A DNA stretch of 64,000 nucleotides from Gallaecimonas sp045291545. GTDB taxonomy: Bacteria > Pseudomonadota > Gammaproteobacteria > Enterobacterales > Gallaecimonadaceae. The stretch lies in NCBI RefSeq assembly GCF_045291545.1, contig NZ_CP149514.1:124001-188000 (forward strand). Reading direction: 5' to 3'. Of this stretch, positions 1 through 9,128 are shown piece by piece; positions within the stretch are counted from its first letter, which is position 1, and every line of letters begins with the position of its first letter. The position numbers were made by a program, and so were the translations under genes. Below the pieces are notes generated by a model. The model saw only the letters and a list, made by a program, of their open reading frames with translations. It was not told the origin of the DNA and made no database searches.

Positions 1-12
1 GGCCCATCTCAC

Positions 13-1818
13 TTATTTGACGATGTCGTCGAGGCTATGCTGTGCCAGCGGGTGGTAGCCTGGGCGGGCTTCGGCATATATCCGTTTAGCCAGCGCCTGA
101 TAGCGAGGCTTGGCCATCAGCATCTCGTACAACGGTACTATCAGTTTGCGTCGGCCAATATGCCTCAGATAATCCGCCATGTCAGCAAAGGCCGGCTGGT
201 AGTCATGGGCAATGGCTTGCCGATACCAGGCATGGGCTACTTCGTTGTTGCGGGTGCCGGTCAGCATAAAAGCCTGATCCAGGGCGCTGAGCTGAGCACT
301 GCTGATGCTCTTCGGGAGCTGGTTGATGAAATACAGCTGTTGCTGCGCCGTCCAGGTTTTAAAGGCAATGGCGCTGACCTTGCGTTGCCCTGTCAGCCAT
401 TGCTGCTGTTCATCAGCGACCTTTTTAAAGGCATCAGAATGTGGCTGTGGGGCACCGGCTGGCAGCCCTGGTTGGTAAATCCACTGTTTCAGGCGTGCTA
501 CATCCAGGCCCTTTTTCGCTGCGTAATCAAGGAACATGGCGGTAGACACCGACTGAAAACGGAAGTGCTGGAAATAGCCGCGCAAGAAGGCATCCATTTT
601 CTTGCGCCCCAGGCGGTTTTCTATTTCAAACAGCATCAGCGCGCCTTTTTCATAAGGAATATCAGAAAAGGCGTCGTCTGGGTCACGGCCGGTCAAATCC
701 GGTACTAAACGGGTGTCGGCGGCTGGCATCTTGTGCAGATCTTCTTGTAGATCCTGGTAGCCAATTACCGCTTCCATACGTTCGCGCGGCTTCCCGTACA
801 CCGCTTCCATAATGCGGTAGGTCAGGTAGGTGGTAAAACCTTCATTGAGCCACAGATCCTGCCAGGTGGCGTTGGTAACCAGGTTGCCGGACCAGGAGTG
901 GGCCAGCTCATGGGCGATCAGCGACACCAGCGATTTGTCGCCAGCGATAACCGTAGGGGTAATGAATGACAACCGGGGGTTTTCCATACCGCCAAAGGGG
1001 AAGCTCGGGGGCAAGATCAGCAGGTCATAGCGGCCCCAGGCGTATGGGCCGTACATTTTTTCTACCGTGGTCATCATCGCCTCGGTATCTTCGAACTCTT
1101 TGGCAGCGGCTTTGAGTACCGACGGTTCGGCATAGACACCGGTCCGTTTGCCCATGGCCTGAAAGCGCAGATCGCCCACTGCCAAGGCAATCAGGTAGGT
1201 CGGAATGGCCTGCGGCATATGAAAGTGATAGACACCGTCAGCACTGACGGTTTGGCTATTTTCGGCGCTCATTACGGCCATCAGCCCTTTGGGAACCGTC
1301 AAGGTGGCGTCGTAGGTCAGGCGCACGGACGGGCTGTCTTGCAAGGGAATAAAACTGCGGGCCTGAATAGCCTGGGCCTGGGTGAACAAGAAGGGCTGTT
1401 TTTTACCGGCGGTCTGGGCTGGTGTCAGCCATTGCAGGCCGGTTGCCCCCTCGGTGGTGTGGTAGCGCACTCGTACCTTGTTGGCGCCTTTGGCCAAAGT
1501 AATGCTCAGCGGAGTACCCAATGCCTTGCTGCCTTGACCCCAGTGCCATTGGGCCTGTTGCCAGTGGCCATCTACGGCTTGCTCAACCCGGGAGACTTTC
1601 AGCGCGCGGGTATCCAGTACCAGCGTATTGACCTCGGGTTGCAGGCGTTTAAAGTCAAGGGTGGCGGTGCCGGCCAGTTGCTGTTGGGCAAAGTCGACAT
1701 TCAGATTCAGTGTCAGGTGTGTGGTTTTGACCTGATCAAAATTGCTGTAGGAATTGATATCCGGGGCGGCGCTGGCAATTGTGCTGAGCAGGGCCAGGCC
1801 AAGCAGGGCTGTTTTCAT
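13..1818 (-). CDS. Exported M1-family zinc aminopeptidase (LTA4 hydrolase-like)
   Basis: Gluzincin aminopeptidase that removes N-terminal residues from peptides, probably in the periplasm or outside the cell. The 601 aa protein starts with a signal peptide (cleavage after about residue 18, SAA|PD). A beta-rich N-terminal domain reaches about residue 200. The exopeptidase motif GGMEN is at 277-281, and the zinc site is H303-E-L-A-H307 with the distal glutamate E326 in LNEGFTTY. The C-terminal helical part (about 455-600) resembles the leukotriene A4 hydrolase group rather than PepN, which is longer and cytoplasmic. It is complete and faces away from the MATE gene; the two starts share about 100 bp. 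Confidence 0.92.
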   Translation of the reverse strand: MKTALLGLALLSTIASAAPDINSYSNFDQVKTTHLTLNLNVDFAQQQLAGTATLDFKRLQPEVNTLVLDTRALKVSRVEQAVDGHWQQAQWHWGQGSKALGTPLSITLAKGANKVRVRYHTTEGATGLQWLTPAQTAGKKQPFLFTQAQAIQARSFIPLQDSPSVRLTYDATLTVPKGLMAVMSAENSQTVSADGVYHFHMPQAIPTYLIALAVGDLRFQAMGKRTGVYAEPSVLKAAAKEFEDTEAMMTTVEKMYGPYAWGRYDLLILPPSFPFGGMENPRLSFITPTVIAGDKSLVSLIAHELAHSWSGNLVTNATWQDLWLNEGFTTYLTYRIMEAVYGKPRERMEAVIGYQDLQEDLHKMPAADTRLVPDLTGRDPDDAFSDIPYEKGALMLFEIENRLGRKKMDAFLRGYFQHFRFQSVSTAMFLDYAAKKGLDVARLKQWIYQPGLPAGAPQPHSDAFKKVADEQQQWLTGQRKVSAIAFKTWTAQQQLYFINQLPKSISSAQLSALDQAFMLTGTRNNEVAHAWYRQAIAHDYQPAFADMADYLRHIGRRKLIVPLYEMLMAKPRYQALAKRIYAEARPGYHPLAQHSLDDIVK

Positions 1819-1916
1819 TTGTTAATAACTCCGCAACATTTGCAGGCAGTGTAACGACCTTGCCTGCACTTGCCCAGCAGGGCAGACTTGGCCCAGTTCA
1901 CAAAACTGAGCTTGCC

Positions 1917-3212
1917 GTGACAGCTGACCACCGCCGGGTACTGCATCTGGCCGTACCGATGATCCTTTCCAACATCACCGTGCCGCTACTGGGGCTGGTG
2001 GATACCGCGGTGATCGGCCACCTGGCCGACCCGGCTTATCTGGGTGGCGTGGCAGTGGGCAGCATGCTGATCACTTTTTTGCTGTGGCTGTGCGGTTTTT
2101 TGCGGATGAGTACCACGGGCCTGATTGCCCAGGCCCATGGTCGTGGCGATCATGCTGCGCTGGCGGCCTGGATGGTGAAAAGCCTAACGCTGGCGCTACT
2201 CATTGCCGTATTCGTGCTGGCTTTACAGGTGCCCATTGGCGAACTGGGGTTGTCGTTGTCGGGTGCCTCGGCGGCGGTGGCGGAGCAGGCCAGTCATTAT
2301 TTTTACCTGCGCATTTGGGGATTGCCGGCAGCACTGGCAAATCTGGCCATATTGGGTTTTCTGGTGGGGCGCCAGGACACCCGTGGACCCATGGCGGTAC
2401 TGATTTTGGCCAATGTGCTTAATATGCTGCTGGATCTGCTTTTTGTGGTGGGTTTTGGCTGGCAGGTCAAAGGGGCTGCTGGCGCATCGGTAATTGCCGA
2501 TTACAGTGCCCTGGCCCTGGGATTATGGCTGGTGCAGCGGCGGCTGCCCCTGCGCGCGCTGGCGGCGGCATGCAAGGTGCCGGGCTGGTCGCAGTTGCTG
2601 CATTTGAACAAGGATATTTTGCTCCGCACCTTCAGCCTGGAGCTGTGCTTTTTATTCATTACTTTTCAAGGTGCGCGGCTCGGCGACACCGTAGTGGCTG
2701 CCAATGCGGTACTGCTGAACTTTTTGCTGCTGATTTCCTACGCTCTGGATGGCATTGCCTACGCGGCTGAGGCGCTAACGGGCAAAGCCATTGGAGAACA
2801 AGACGAGGCAGGGTTACGCCATTGGGTACGGCTATGCGGCCAGTGGTCGTTGCTGTTTGCGCTCGCATTTTCCCTGCTCTTTGCTCTTGCGGGTAAGCCG
2901 ATTATTGCCCTGTTGACCGACTTGCCCGGGGTGCGTCAGGTGGCCGGCCAGTATCTGGGCTGGGTGGTTGTTTTACCGCTGGTCGCCATGTGGTGTTATT
3001 TGTTTGATGGCGTCTTTATTGGTGCTACACGAGGCCGGGATATGCGTAACAGTATGCTGCTGGCGGTATTCGGGGTGTTTTTTCCGCTGTGGTTTGTCAG
3101 CCAGGGTTTGGGGAATCACGCATTGTGGCTGGCCTTGACCGGGCTGATGGCCATGCGCGGGCTGAGCCTGTGGTGGCTATACCGGCGCCCTGGCTTTGTA
3201 TTCAGCGGTTAA
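1917..3212 (+). CDS. dinF: MATE-family multidrug/toxin efflux transporter, DinF-like
   Basis: Multi-spanning membrane protein, about 12 helices, that exports organic cations or drugs in exchange for Na+ or H+. The opening helix (HLAVPMILSNITVPLLGLVDTAVIGHL-type) is characteristic of DinF/MATE proteins. The frame is open back to a TTG at 1860, but the extra 19 residues are unlike MATE N-termini, so the GTG at 1917 is preferred (431 aa). Neither start has a strong ribosome site. The stop overlaps the end of the convergent small membrane gene by 11 bp. The substrate cannot be read from sequence, and the DinF name reflects family resemblance only; no LexA box was identified. Confidence 0.85.
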   Translation: MTADHRRVLHLAVPMILSNITVPLLGLVDTAVIGHLADPAYLGGVAVGSMLITFLLWLCGFLRMSTTGLIAQAHGRGDHAALAAWMVKSLTLALLIAVFVLALQVPIGELGLSLSGASAAVAEQASHYFYLRIWGLPAALANLAILGFLVGRQDTRGPMAVLILANVLNMLLDLLFVVGFGWQVKGAAGASVIADYSALALGLWLVQRRLPLRALAAACKVPGWSQLLHLNKDILLRTFSLELCFLFITFQGARLGDTVVAANAVLLNFLLLISYALDGIAYAAEALTGKAIGEQDEAGLRHWVRLCGQWSLLFALAFSLLFALAGKPIIALLTDLPGVRQVAGQYLGWVVVLPLVAMWCYLFDGVFIGATRGRDMRNSMLLAVFGVFFPLWFVSQGLGNHALWLALTGLMAMRGLSLWWLYRRPGFVFSG

Positions 3213-3432
3213 GGAACTGGCTGATACGGTTGCAAAGAATGCCGGTATACCCCACCAGCGCCACACAAAAGCCCGCCGCGCCTACAGCGATGCCCGGGAT
3301 CTGCAATACCACATCGAATTGGTGGCCAAGATAAATCAGTAGCAGTCCCAGCATAAACAGCACAAAACCGGTCAGAAATCGCTTAACTGACCGGCGTGGT
3401 TGGCTGCCAAGGCGCTCAATGAGCTGGCGCAT
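3202..3432 (-). CDS. Small two-helix membrane protein coupled to nfuA
   Basis: 76 aa protein with a basic N-terminus (RLGSQPRRSVKRF) and two hydrophobic stretches at about 19-40 and 43-65, so probably an inner-membrane hairpin. Its ATG shares one base with the nfuA stop (TGATG), which implies translational coupling and co-transcription with nfuA. I do not recognise the family. One cysteine near the C-terminus (GILCNR) is too little to suggest metal binding. The 3' end overlaps the MATE gene tail-to-tail. Confidence 0.7.
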   Translation of the reverse strand: MRQLIERLGSQPRRSVKRFLTGFVLFMLGLLLIYLGHQFDVVLQIPGIAVGAAGFCVALVGYTGILCNRISQFLNR

Positions 3433-4010
3433 CAGTAATAAGAATGCTCGCCGGCCTGGTGCTCGGTGGCGTCTTTGACACCCTTGAGTTCGTCCGGGAA
3501 AGCGGCTAGCAGTTCTTTCTCAATGCCTTCTTTGAGTGTGACATCGACCATGGAGCAGCCATTACAGCCACCGCCGAATTGCAGTACAGCAACGCCTTCA
3601 GCAGTGATTTCCATCACGGCTACCTGACCACCATGGCTGGCCAGCTGCGGGTTGATTTGTGACTGCAATACATAGTCGATGCGTTCGATAAGCGGCGCGT
3701 CGTCAGCCACTTTGCGCACTTTTGCGTTTGGGGCCTTGAGGGTCAGCTGGGCACCCATCTGGTCGGTGACGTAGTCAATTTCTGCTTCTTCCAGAAAAGG
3801 CGCTGAGCTGTTGTCAACGATGGCATCGAAACCAGCAAAAGGCAGACGGATATCACTGGCTTCTACTGCGTCCGGTGGGCAGTAAGACACGCCGCATTCG
3901 GCATTGGCAGTACCGGGATTGACCACAAATACGCGAATGTTGGTGCCGTCCGGCTGGTCGGCGAGCAGTTTGGCAAAGTGGGCCTGGGCGGCCTCGGAAA
4001 TGCGGATCAT
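3432..4010 (-). CDS. nfuA: Fe/S biogenesis protein NfuA
   Basis: Carrier that receives [4Fe-4S] clusters and passes them to apo-proteins, important under oxidative stress or iron limitation. An N-terminal degenerate A-type (IscA-like) domain is followed by a C-terminal Nfu domain. The cluster-binding motif GGGCNGC places cysteines at 149 and 152, the same numbers as in E. coli NfuA. The start MIRISEAAQ gives 192 aa against 191 in E. coli. The frame is open 21 codons further upstream, but that part has no family match. It lies near comF and bioH as in E. coli, but with an M14 peptidase gene between. Confidence 0.96.
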   Translation of the reverse strand: MIRISEAAQAHFAKLLADQPDGTNIRVFVVNPGTANAECGVSYCPPDAVEASDIRLPFAGFDAIVDNSSAPFLEEAEIDYVTDQMGAQLTLKAPNAKVRKVADDAPLIERIDYVLQSQINPQLASHGGQVAVMEITAEGVAVLQFGGGCNGCSMVDVTLKEGIEKELLAAFPDELKGVKDATEHQAGEHSYY

Positions 4011-4112
4011 GGTGCCTCTCAAAAACCTGACTACTTTACTCGGGTATGATAGCGCGCTTGGCCCCGAAAGCACAAAGGGCTAGCCTGTTTGGCAGCTAAA
4101 AAGGAGGTTTCG

Positions 4113-4505
4113 ATGTCTTTACGGGGATTACCCCTGTCACTGCGCAGTACTGCTCGCCAGGGGCTGATGTTGGCGACGCAACAACACCTGGACCCAGAGT
4201 CGGTGGCGCGTTGGCGCCAGCAATGGGCGGCTTTTCGCCCTAATGAACAGACCCGTATTGCCCTGTGGCTGCAAGAAGAGGCCCAGCTGACAAGCCAGAT
4301 CAGGCGCCAGCACTGGCTGTTAGTGTTTATTCTGGTGGTACTGGCAGGTGGTTTTATGGGCTATGCCGATGCTCATCAGATCGCCTACAGCAGCATCTGG
4401 CCGATGCTGGGGGCGGCATTACCGGCGCTGGTGTTAATAGCGCCCATACGCCATCGCCAGCGAGTAGAACGGCACCTTCAGCAATTATTACAAGACCAGC
4501 GGTAA
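4113..4505 (+). CDS. Hypothetical two-helix membrane protein
   Basis: 130 aa. The ATG has a strong ribosome site (AAGGAGG about 7 bases upstream), which decides against the earlier in-frame start at 4089. The N-terminal half is polar and helical (WRQQWAAFRPNEQTRIALWLQEEAQL); two transmembrane segments follow (about 67-86 and 92-112), then a basic tail (RHRQRVERHLQQLLQDQR). Family and function are not recognised. It is divergent from nfuA and stands alone. Confidence 0.72.
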   Translation: MSLRGLPLSLRSTARQGLMLATQQHLDPESVARWRQQWAAFRPNEQTRIALWLQEEAQLTSQIRRQHWLLVFILVVLAGGFMGYADAHQIAYSSIWPMLGAALPALVLIAPIRHRQRVERHLQQLLQDQR

Positions 4506-4582
4506 CACTTTCAAGTTAACAAGTCTGTTACATTTCGCCGTGCTTAGTTAGTCTGAAAGCAGACTGACAGGAGTGTTGTGCA

Positions 4583-7078
4583 ATGAAACAGTTTTTGGCG
4601 CTGTTGCTGGCCCCGTTTCTGGCGCTGGCCAAACCCACCGGTGAGTATTTTCCCCAGCAGCCCATGAACCCGGTGTTGCCGACGCCGGAGTCGGTGCTGG
4701 GTTTTGGTATTGGTGACTGGCACCTGCGCTTTGATCAACAGCAGCAGTACCTGGCGGCATTGGCTGGCCGTTCTGAGCGCATCCAGGCATTGGCCATTGG
4801 CCGCACCACGGAACAGCGCCGGCAGGTCTTACTGGCTATATCCAGCCCGGCTAACCTGGCGCGGTTGGAGGCGATCCGCCAGGCTCACCTCAAAGTCACC
4901 ACCGGTAAACGCGATAGCGCCTTGCCCGCGGTGGTCTGGCTCGGTTATTCGGTGCATGGAGATGAACCCTCCGGGGCCAATGCGGCGCCACTACTCGCCT
5001 ATTGGCTGGCGGCCAGTAATAGCCCGCAGGTACGCCAGATCTTGGAGCACACCATTGTTTTTATTGACCCGGCACTAAACCCGGATGGGCTTGATCGCTA
5101 CGCCAACTTTGCCAACAACATGGCTGCTCAGCAGCCGTCAGACTCACTACAGCACCGTAGTCGCTGGCAGGATTTTCCGGCCGGGCGGCTGTCGCATTAT
5201 GGTTTTGATCTCAATCGTGACTGGCTGCTGCTGACGCACCCGGCGTCACAAAATCGCATCCGTTTCTGGCAACAATGGCTGCCACAGGTGTTTGGTGATT
5301 TCCATGAAATGGGGCCACATAGCACCTTTTTTATGCAGCCGGGGGTAGCCAGCCGGGTTAACCCATTGACACCCAAAGAGAATCAGGCGATCACCCGGGC
5401 CTTGGCCGCGGATGTCGCCAAAGGTCTGGATCAGCAAGGGCGGTTGTATTTTACCGGTGAGTCCTTTGACGACTTCTACTGGGGCAAGGCCTCCAGCTAC
5501 GGCGATGCTATGGGTGCTATCGGTATTCTCTACGAACAGGCCCGGGTACGTGGCCAGGTGCAGGCGACGCCGTTTGGCCGCAAGACCTTTACCTTCAGTA
5601 TCGAAAACCAGCTGCTGGCCAGCCAGCAATTGCTTAGTGGCGTGGTGCACAATAAAGCGCGGTTGGCTCAGTATCAAAATGACTTCTTTCGTTCGGCGGT
5701 TGCCGACGCGAAAAGGAATAAATTACGCGGTTATTTGCTCAAAGATCCGGGTGATCCGGCGCGGTTATCGGCCCTGGCGTTATTGTTGCGTCGCCATGGT
5801 ATTCAGGTGCAGCGTTTACAGGCACCGGTGACGCTGGCGGGCAACGTCATCACACAAGGCCTTTTTGTGCCGCTGGCACAGCCACAAGCGCGTTTGGTGC
5901 AGTCGGTCTTTTCGACACCGACCACTTTTGCTGACAACACCTTCTACGATGTATCCGCCTGGAACCTGCCGGCAGCGTTCAACATCGAGGCGCTGCCGGT
6001 CAGTCGCCGTCAGTACCAAAGTGCGATGTCCGGGCCTGACTGGCAGGTGCAGCCGGCGTCACTACCCGCAGTGACGGCGGCCTACGCCTGGACCATTTCC
6101 TGGCAAGACAGCCGGGCACCGGCTTTACTGGCCGATTTGTTGCGCACTGGGGTAAGAGTGTTTGCCCTGGGCCGTGCCGCCCACAACGGTAAACAACTTC
6201 TGCAAGCAGGCGATTTGCTGATCCCAAGGCGGCAGCCAGGTGGTGATGTACTGGCGCTATTACAGCAGCTTAGTCAGCGTCATCAGCTGGCTATTCGACC
6301 GTTGGCCAGTGGCCTTTCACAGCAGGGTGTCGATTTGGGTAGCCCTTCCTTGCTGCCCTTACGGGCGCCACGGGTGGGGTTGCTGGTTGGCCGGGATATT
6401 CACGCGCAACGTGCCGGTGGTGTCTGGCATAGCCTGGATACCCGCGCAGGCGTAGCGGTCAGCCTGCTTGATAGCAGTGTCTTACCCTGGTTGGATTTAC
6501 GGGAATTTACCCATTTGATCGTACCGGCGGCAGCGCCACTGGCGCTCAATAGCGAGCAAAGCGCGCGGATCAAACAATGGGTAGAGCAGGGTGGGCGGTT
6601 GATCCTGATGACAGATGCAGTGGCCTGGGCCGCTCAGCAGGGTTTACTGGCGGTAAAACTGAAGGATGAACAAGCTCGTTTGGCGCAATTTGCCAGTGCA
6701 GACTTGCGTTACGCGGATCAGGATGCGCATCTGGCGCGCACTTTGATTGCCGGCACCCAGGTGCTGGCACAGCTGGATAACAGCCACCCGCTGAATTTTG
6801 GCCTGGTTCGGCCGGTCCTGGCCTTGATGCGGGACCACACAGTGATGGTGGCAGAAAGTGAGCAACCTTTTTCCGTGTTGGCCCGTTACCAACATGAGCC
6901 CTTGCTGGCAGGCTACATGAGTGAGCCCAATCGCCGGGCTTTGGCCGGTACACCGGCAGCCATTGCCCAGCACTTGGGGCAGGGCAGCGTTGTTGCGCTA
7001 CTTGATGATGTCAGTTTCCGGGGTATTCAGCGAGGCTCTGAACGTTGGCTCACCAATGCCTTGTACCTGCCGTTTTAA
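4583..7078 (+). CDS. Exported M14-family zinc carboxypeptidase
   Basis: Metallocarboxypeptidase of 831 aa with a signal peptide (MKQFLALLLAPFLALA|KP). Zinc ligands fit the M14 pattern: H125 and E128 in SVHGDEPSG, and H241 in GDFHEMGPHSTF. FDLNRDW at 208-214 is the substrate-side motif. The C-terminal half (about 360-831) is a long beta/alpha region; VGLLVGRDI and THLIVPAAAP suggest a class-I glutamine-amidotransferase-like fold, as in the large bacterial M14 peptidases. It probably works in the periplasm or after secretion, together with the M1 aminopeptidase nearby. ATG is preceded by GACAGGAGTG, a good ribosome site. Confidence 0.9.
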   Translation: MKQFLALLLAPFLALAKPTGEYFPQQPMNPVLPTPESVLGFGIGDWHLRFDQQQQYLAALAGRSERIQALAIGRTTEQRRQVLLAISSPANLARLEAIRQAHLKVTTGKRDSALPAVVWLGYSVHGDEPSGANAAPLLAYWLAASNSPQVRQILEHTIVFIDPALNPDGLDRYANFANNMAAQQPSDSLQHRSRWQDFPAGRLSHYGFDLNRDWLLLTHPASQNRIRFWQQWLPQVFGDFHEMGPHSTFFMQPGVASRVNPLTPKENQAITRALAADVAKGLDQQGRLYFTGESFDDFYWGKASSYGDAMGAIGILYEQARVRGQVQATPFGRKTFTFSIENQLLASQQLLSGVVHNKARLAQYQNDFFRSAVADAKRNKLRGYLLKDPGDPARLSALALLLRRHGIQVQRLQAPVTLAGNVITQGLFVPLAQPQARLVQSVFSTPTTFADNTFYDVSAWNLPAAFNIEALPVSRRQYQSAMSGPDWQVQPASLPAVTAAYAWTISWQDSRAPALLADLLRTGVRVFALGRAAHNGKQLLQAGDLLIPRRQPGGDVLALLQQLSQRHQLAIRPLASGLSQQGVDLGSPSLLPLRAPRVGLLVGRDIHAQRAGGVWHSLDTRAGVAVSLLDSSVLPWLDLREFTHLIVPAAAPLALNSEQSARIKQWVEQGGRLILMTDAVAWAAQQGLLAVKLKDEQARLAQFASADLRYADQDAHLARTLIAGTQVLAQLDNSHPLNFGLVRPVLALMRDHTVMVAESEQPFSVLARYQHEPLLAGYMSEPNRRALAGTPAAIAQHLGQGSVVALLDDVSFRGIQRGSERWLTNALYLPF

Positions 7079-7093
7079 AACCGCCGGGGTGGC

Positions 7094-7288
7094 TTAACTG
7101 GGTAAGGGAATACCCTGAAACAACGAGCCGACCAGCAGCAGGCACAGAGTTAAAGTCAGGGTAACCATCAGCGCATTGATGCGCTTGTCCTGCGGGCCCT
7201 TATTAGTCAGCAGCTGTAGTAATAAATGAACGCTGATAAGGCCGCCCAGCAGTACACCAAACATCAGGATCAGGGAAAACAGGTCCAC
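7094..7288 (-). CDS. Small hydrophobic protein, two membrane helices
   Basis: 64 aa from a GTG start. Hydrophobic segments at about 4-27 and 42-60 are separated by a polar turn (NKGPQDKRI), giving a likely helical-hairpin inner-membrane protein. No Shine-Dalgarno is obvious, which lowers confidence in the start. It lies between the M14 gene and comF, on the comF strand, and could be the last gene of a comF transcript. Function unknown. Confidence 0.5.
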   Translation of the reverse strand: MDLFSLILMFGVLLGGLISVHLLLQLLTNKGPQDKRINALMVTLTLTLCLLLVGSLFQGIPLPS

Positions 7289-7350
7289 GGTGCCAGCACA
7301 GGTATTTTTGGGGCCTCTTATTTATCAAAAAAGTGCGCACTCGTCACCTG

Positions 7351-8034
7351 TCAGGCGCGAGCCAGACACCACACCTGCACCTGTTGGCAGCCATGGGCCT
7401 TGAGCAGCTTTGCCAAGAGGTTGACGGTGCTGCCGGTGGTCACCACATCATCGACTATGGCCACATGCTCGGGCACCGGTCCACTAAGGCTAAAAGCCCC
7501 GTTGAGGTTACTGAGCCGCTGCCGCCGGCTTTGCCCCTGTTGGCGAGCTGTGGCGCGGTGGCGGCGACATAAATGACAGTTGACCGGTAGTGCCAAGGCG
7601 TTACCCAGTTGCCGGGCAATAAGCTCAGCCTGATTAAAGCCTCGCCACAGCCGGCGGCGCCAGTGTAGCGGTACTGGCACCAGGCATTCGGGCTGCGGTT
7701 GTTCCTGAAGTCGTGCCAGTAACGGCTGGCACAGCATGGCATCAAGCCACCACTGGCGGTGGTGCTTGAATGCTTGCAAGGCCCTATCCAGTGGAGGCCC
7801 GTAGCGGTAACCGGCAACTAACCGGTCAACGGTTGGCGGCCGCTGGCGGCAGTGCTTGCAGGGGCTGGGGCCCGGTTCGCCGCAGCGTTGGCAACAGCGG
7901 CCGAGATCAGGCAAGTCGTGTAAACAGCACTGACACAGAGCGGCACTGGCCGGCTCATGGCACAGCCAGCAAAGTGACGAAGGCTTGGCCCTGGCCAGCA
8001 GAGCCGCTAGCATAGGCGCGCTTTTGGAGGTCAT
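7351..8034 (-). CDS. comF: ComF/GntX-family phosphoribosyltransferase-like protein
   Basis: 227 aa. The N-terminal cysteine cluster (C22, C25, C34, C36, C37, C48, C51, C59, C62) is the ComF zinc-finger-like region. The C-terminal PRPP-binding loop reads VAIVDDVVTTGST. The homologue in E. coli is GntX and in naturally competent bacteria ComF, needed for DNA uptake; other competence genes are not in this window, so the role here is open. Its ATG abuts the divergent bioH ATG within the six-base palindrome CATATG. A possible ribosome site (AGGTGA) lies inside the first codons of bioH. A second in-frame ATG seven codons later is an alternative. Confidence 0.88.
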   Translation of the reverse strand: MTSKSAPMLAALLARAKPSSLCWLCHEPASAALCQCCLHDLPDLGRCCQRCGEPGPSPCKHCRQRPPTVDRLVAGYRYGPPLDRALQAFKHHRQWWLDAMLCQPLLARLQEQPQPECLVPVPLHWRRRLWRGFNQAELIARQLGNALALPVNCHLCRRHRATARQQGQSRRQRLSNLNGAFSLSGPVPEHVAIVDDVVTTGSTVNLLAKLLKAHGCQQVQVWCLARA

Positions 8035-8784
8035 ATGTCATCACCTGTCCTGGTAATGTTGCACGGCTGGGGCGTTAACGGCGCCGTGTTTTCATCCCTG
8101 TTACCTGCCCTTTCGGGCATTGATACCATTGTGGTTGATCTGCCCGGATTTGGCGAAGCGAACGCTGAACCGGCCCATGCTGATATCGATACTCTGGCCC
8201 GGGCCGTGGCGGCCAAAGTGCCGGCAGGGGCCATCTGGTTAGGCTGGTCGCTGGGTGGCCTGGTTGCTATGCAGGCGGCGCTGCATGGTTATGGGCAGAT
8301 GAAGGGGCTTATTACCCTTGCTTCCAGCCCCCGCTTTGTTGCTGACGACAACTGGCCGGGCATTAAACCGGCGGTGCTGCAACAGTTTAAAGACAGTGTG
8401 GAAGGCGATATCGCCACACTGCTTGACCGTTTTTTGGCCATTCAGGCCATGGGGGCGCCCAGCGCGCGTCAAGACATCAAAGCGCTACGTGAGCAAGTCC
8501 TGGCCCGGCCAATGCCGAGCCGGGCGGCGTTGGCCGGTGGGCTGGCCATCTTGGACAATACCGACCTGCGGCCGGCGCTAGGGGCCCTGAACGTGCCAAC
8601 TCTGCGGCTGTACGGGCGGTTGGACGCACTGGTGCCGGTGGCCATTGCCGAAACCCTGGATCAGCAGTTACCAGGCTCTCGCAGTCATGTCTTTGAGCAC
8701 AGCTCTCATGCGCCCTTCATTTCCAACCCGCAGCAGGTGGCTGCGGCAATTAAAGTGTTTTTCGAACGCGATGTGAGCTGGTGA
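8035..8784 (+). CDS. bioH: Pimeloyl-[acyl-carrier protein] methyl ester esterase BioH
   Basis: Alpha/beta hydrolase that cleaves pimeloyl-ACP methyl ester, ending the BioC/BioH route to the pimeloyl moiety of biotin. 249 aa. Oxyanion region LHGWGVNG at the N-terminus; nucleophile S72 in GWSLGG; acid D197 in YGRLDALVP; base H225 in HSSHAPF. Divergence from comF is the same as in E. coli (bioH/gntX). Ribosome site GGAGG lies five bases before the ATG. The other biotin genes are not in the window. Confidence 0.94.
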   Translation: MSSPVLVMLHGWGVNGAVFSSLLPALSGIDTIVVDLPGFGEANAEPAHADIDTLARAVAAKVPAGAIWLGWSLGGLVAMQAALHGYGQMKGLITLASSPRFVADDNWPGIKPAVLQQFKDSVEGDIATLLDRFLAIQAMGAPSARQDIKALREQVLARPMPSRAALAGGLAILDNTDLRPALGALNVPTLRLYGRLDALVPVAIAETLDQQLPGSRSHVFEHSSHAPFISNPQQVAAAIKVFFERDVSW

Positions 8785-8838
8785 TTTTTTGCGCGCTGAC
8801 GTACACTCAGCGTTATTCAAGCATACCGGAGAGCGGCC

Positions 8839-9045
8839 ATGAACAGTGTGATTGCCAGTGGTCTTCATTTACAAAACACCGCCATGCAGCGTGCCAACGA
8901 TGCAGCCAGTACCCTGGCTCGGGGTGAGGTGGGTGTAGAGCCGGTAATGCAGCTGAATGTAGCCAAGCAGGAATCAGCCGCTGCCGCCAAGGTGATCAAA
9001 ACCGCCGATGAGATGCTCGGCACTCTGATTGATACCCTGGCCTAA
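8839..9045 (+). CDS. Small putative motility-related protein, flagellar rod C-terminus-like
   Basis: 68 aa with a good ribosome site (GGAGA). The whole chain looks helical. The second half (NVAKQESAAAAKVIKTADEM, then LGTLIDTLA) resembles the C-terminal coiled-coil segment of flagellar rod and hook proteins, and the first half (SGLHLQNTAMQRANDAAS) resembles their N-terminal helix. It may be a stand-alone mini rod-like protein. No other flagellar gene is near, so this is a resemblance by eye, not an assignment. Confidence 0.6.
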   Translation: MNSVIASGLHLQNTAMQRANDAASTLARGEVGVEPVMQLNVAKQESAAAAKVIKTADEMLGTLIDTLA

Positions 9046-9128
9046 AGCCCCTTTTTCTTATAGGGGTACTTTCTCCTTCCGGCCGTTACTATAATATCGC
9101 CTTCAGCTACCGTTATAAGGCGTTATCT

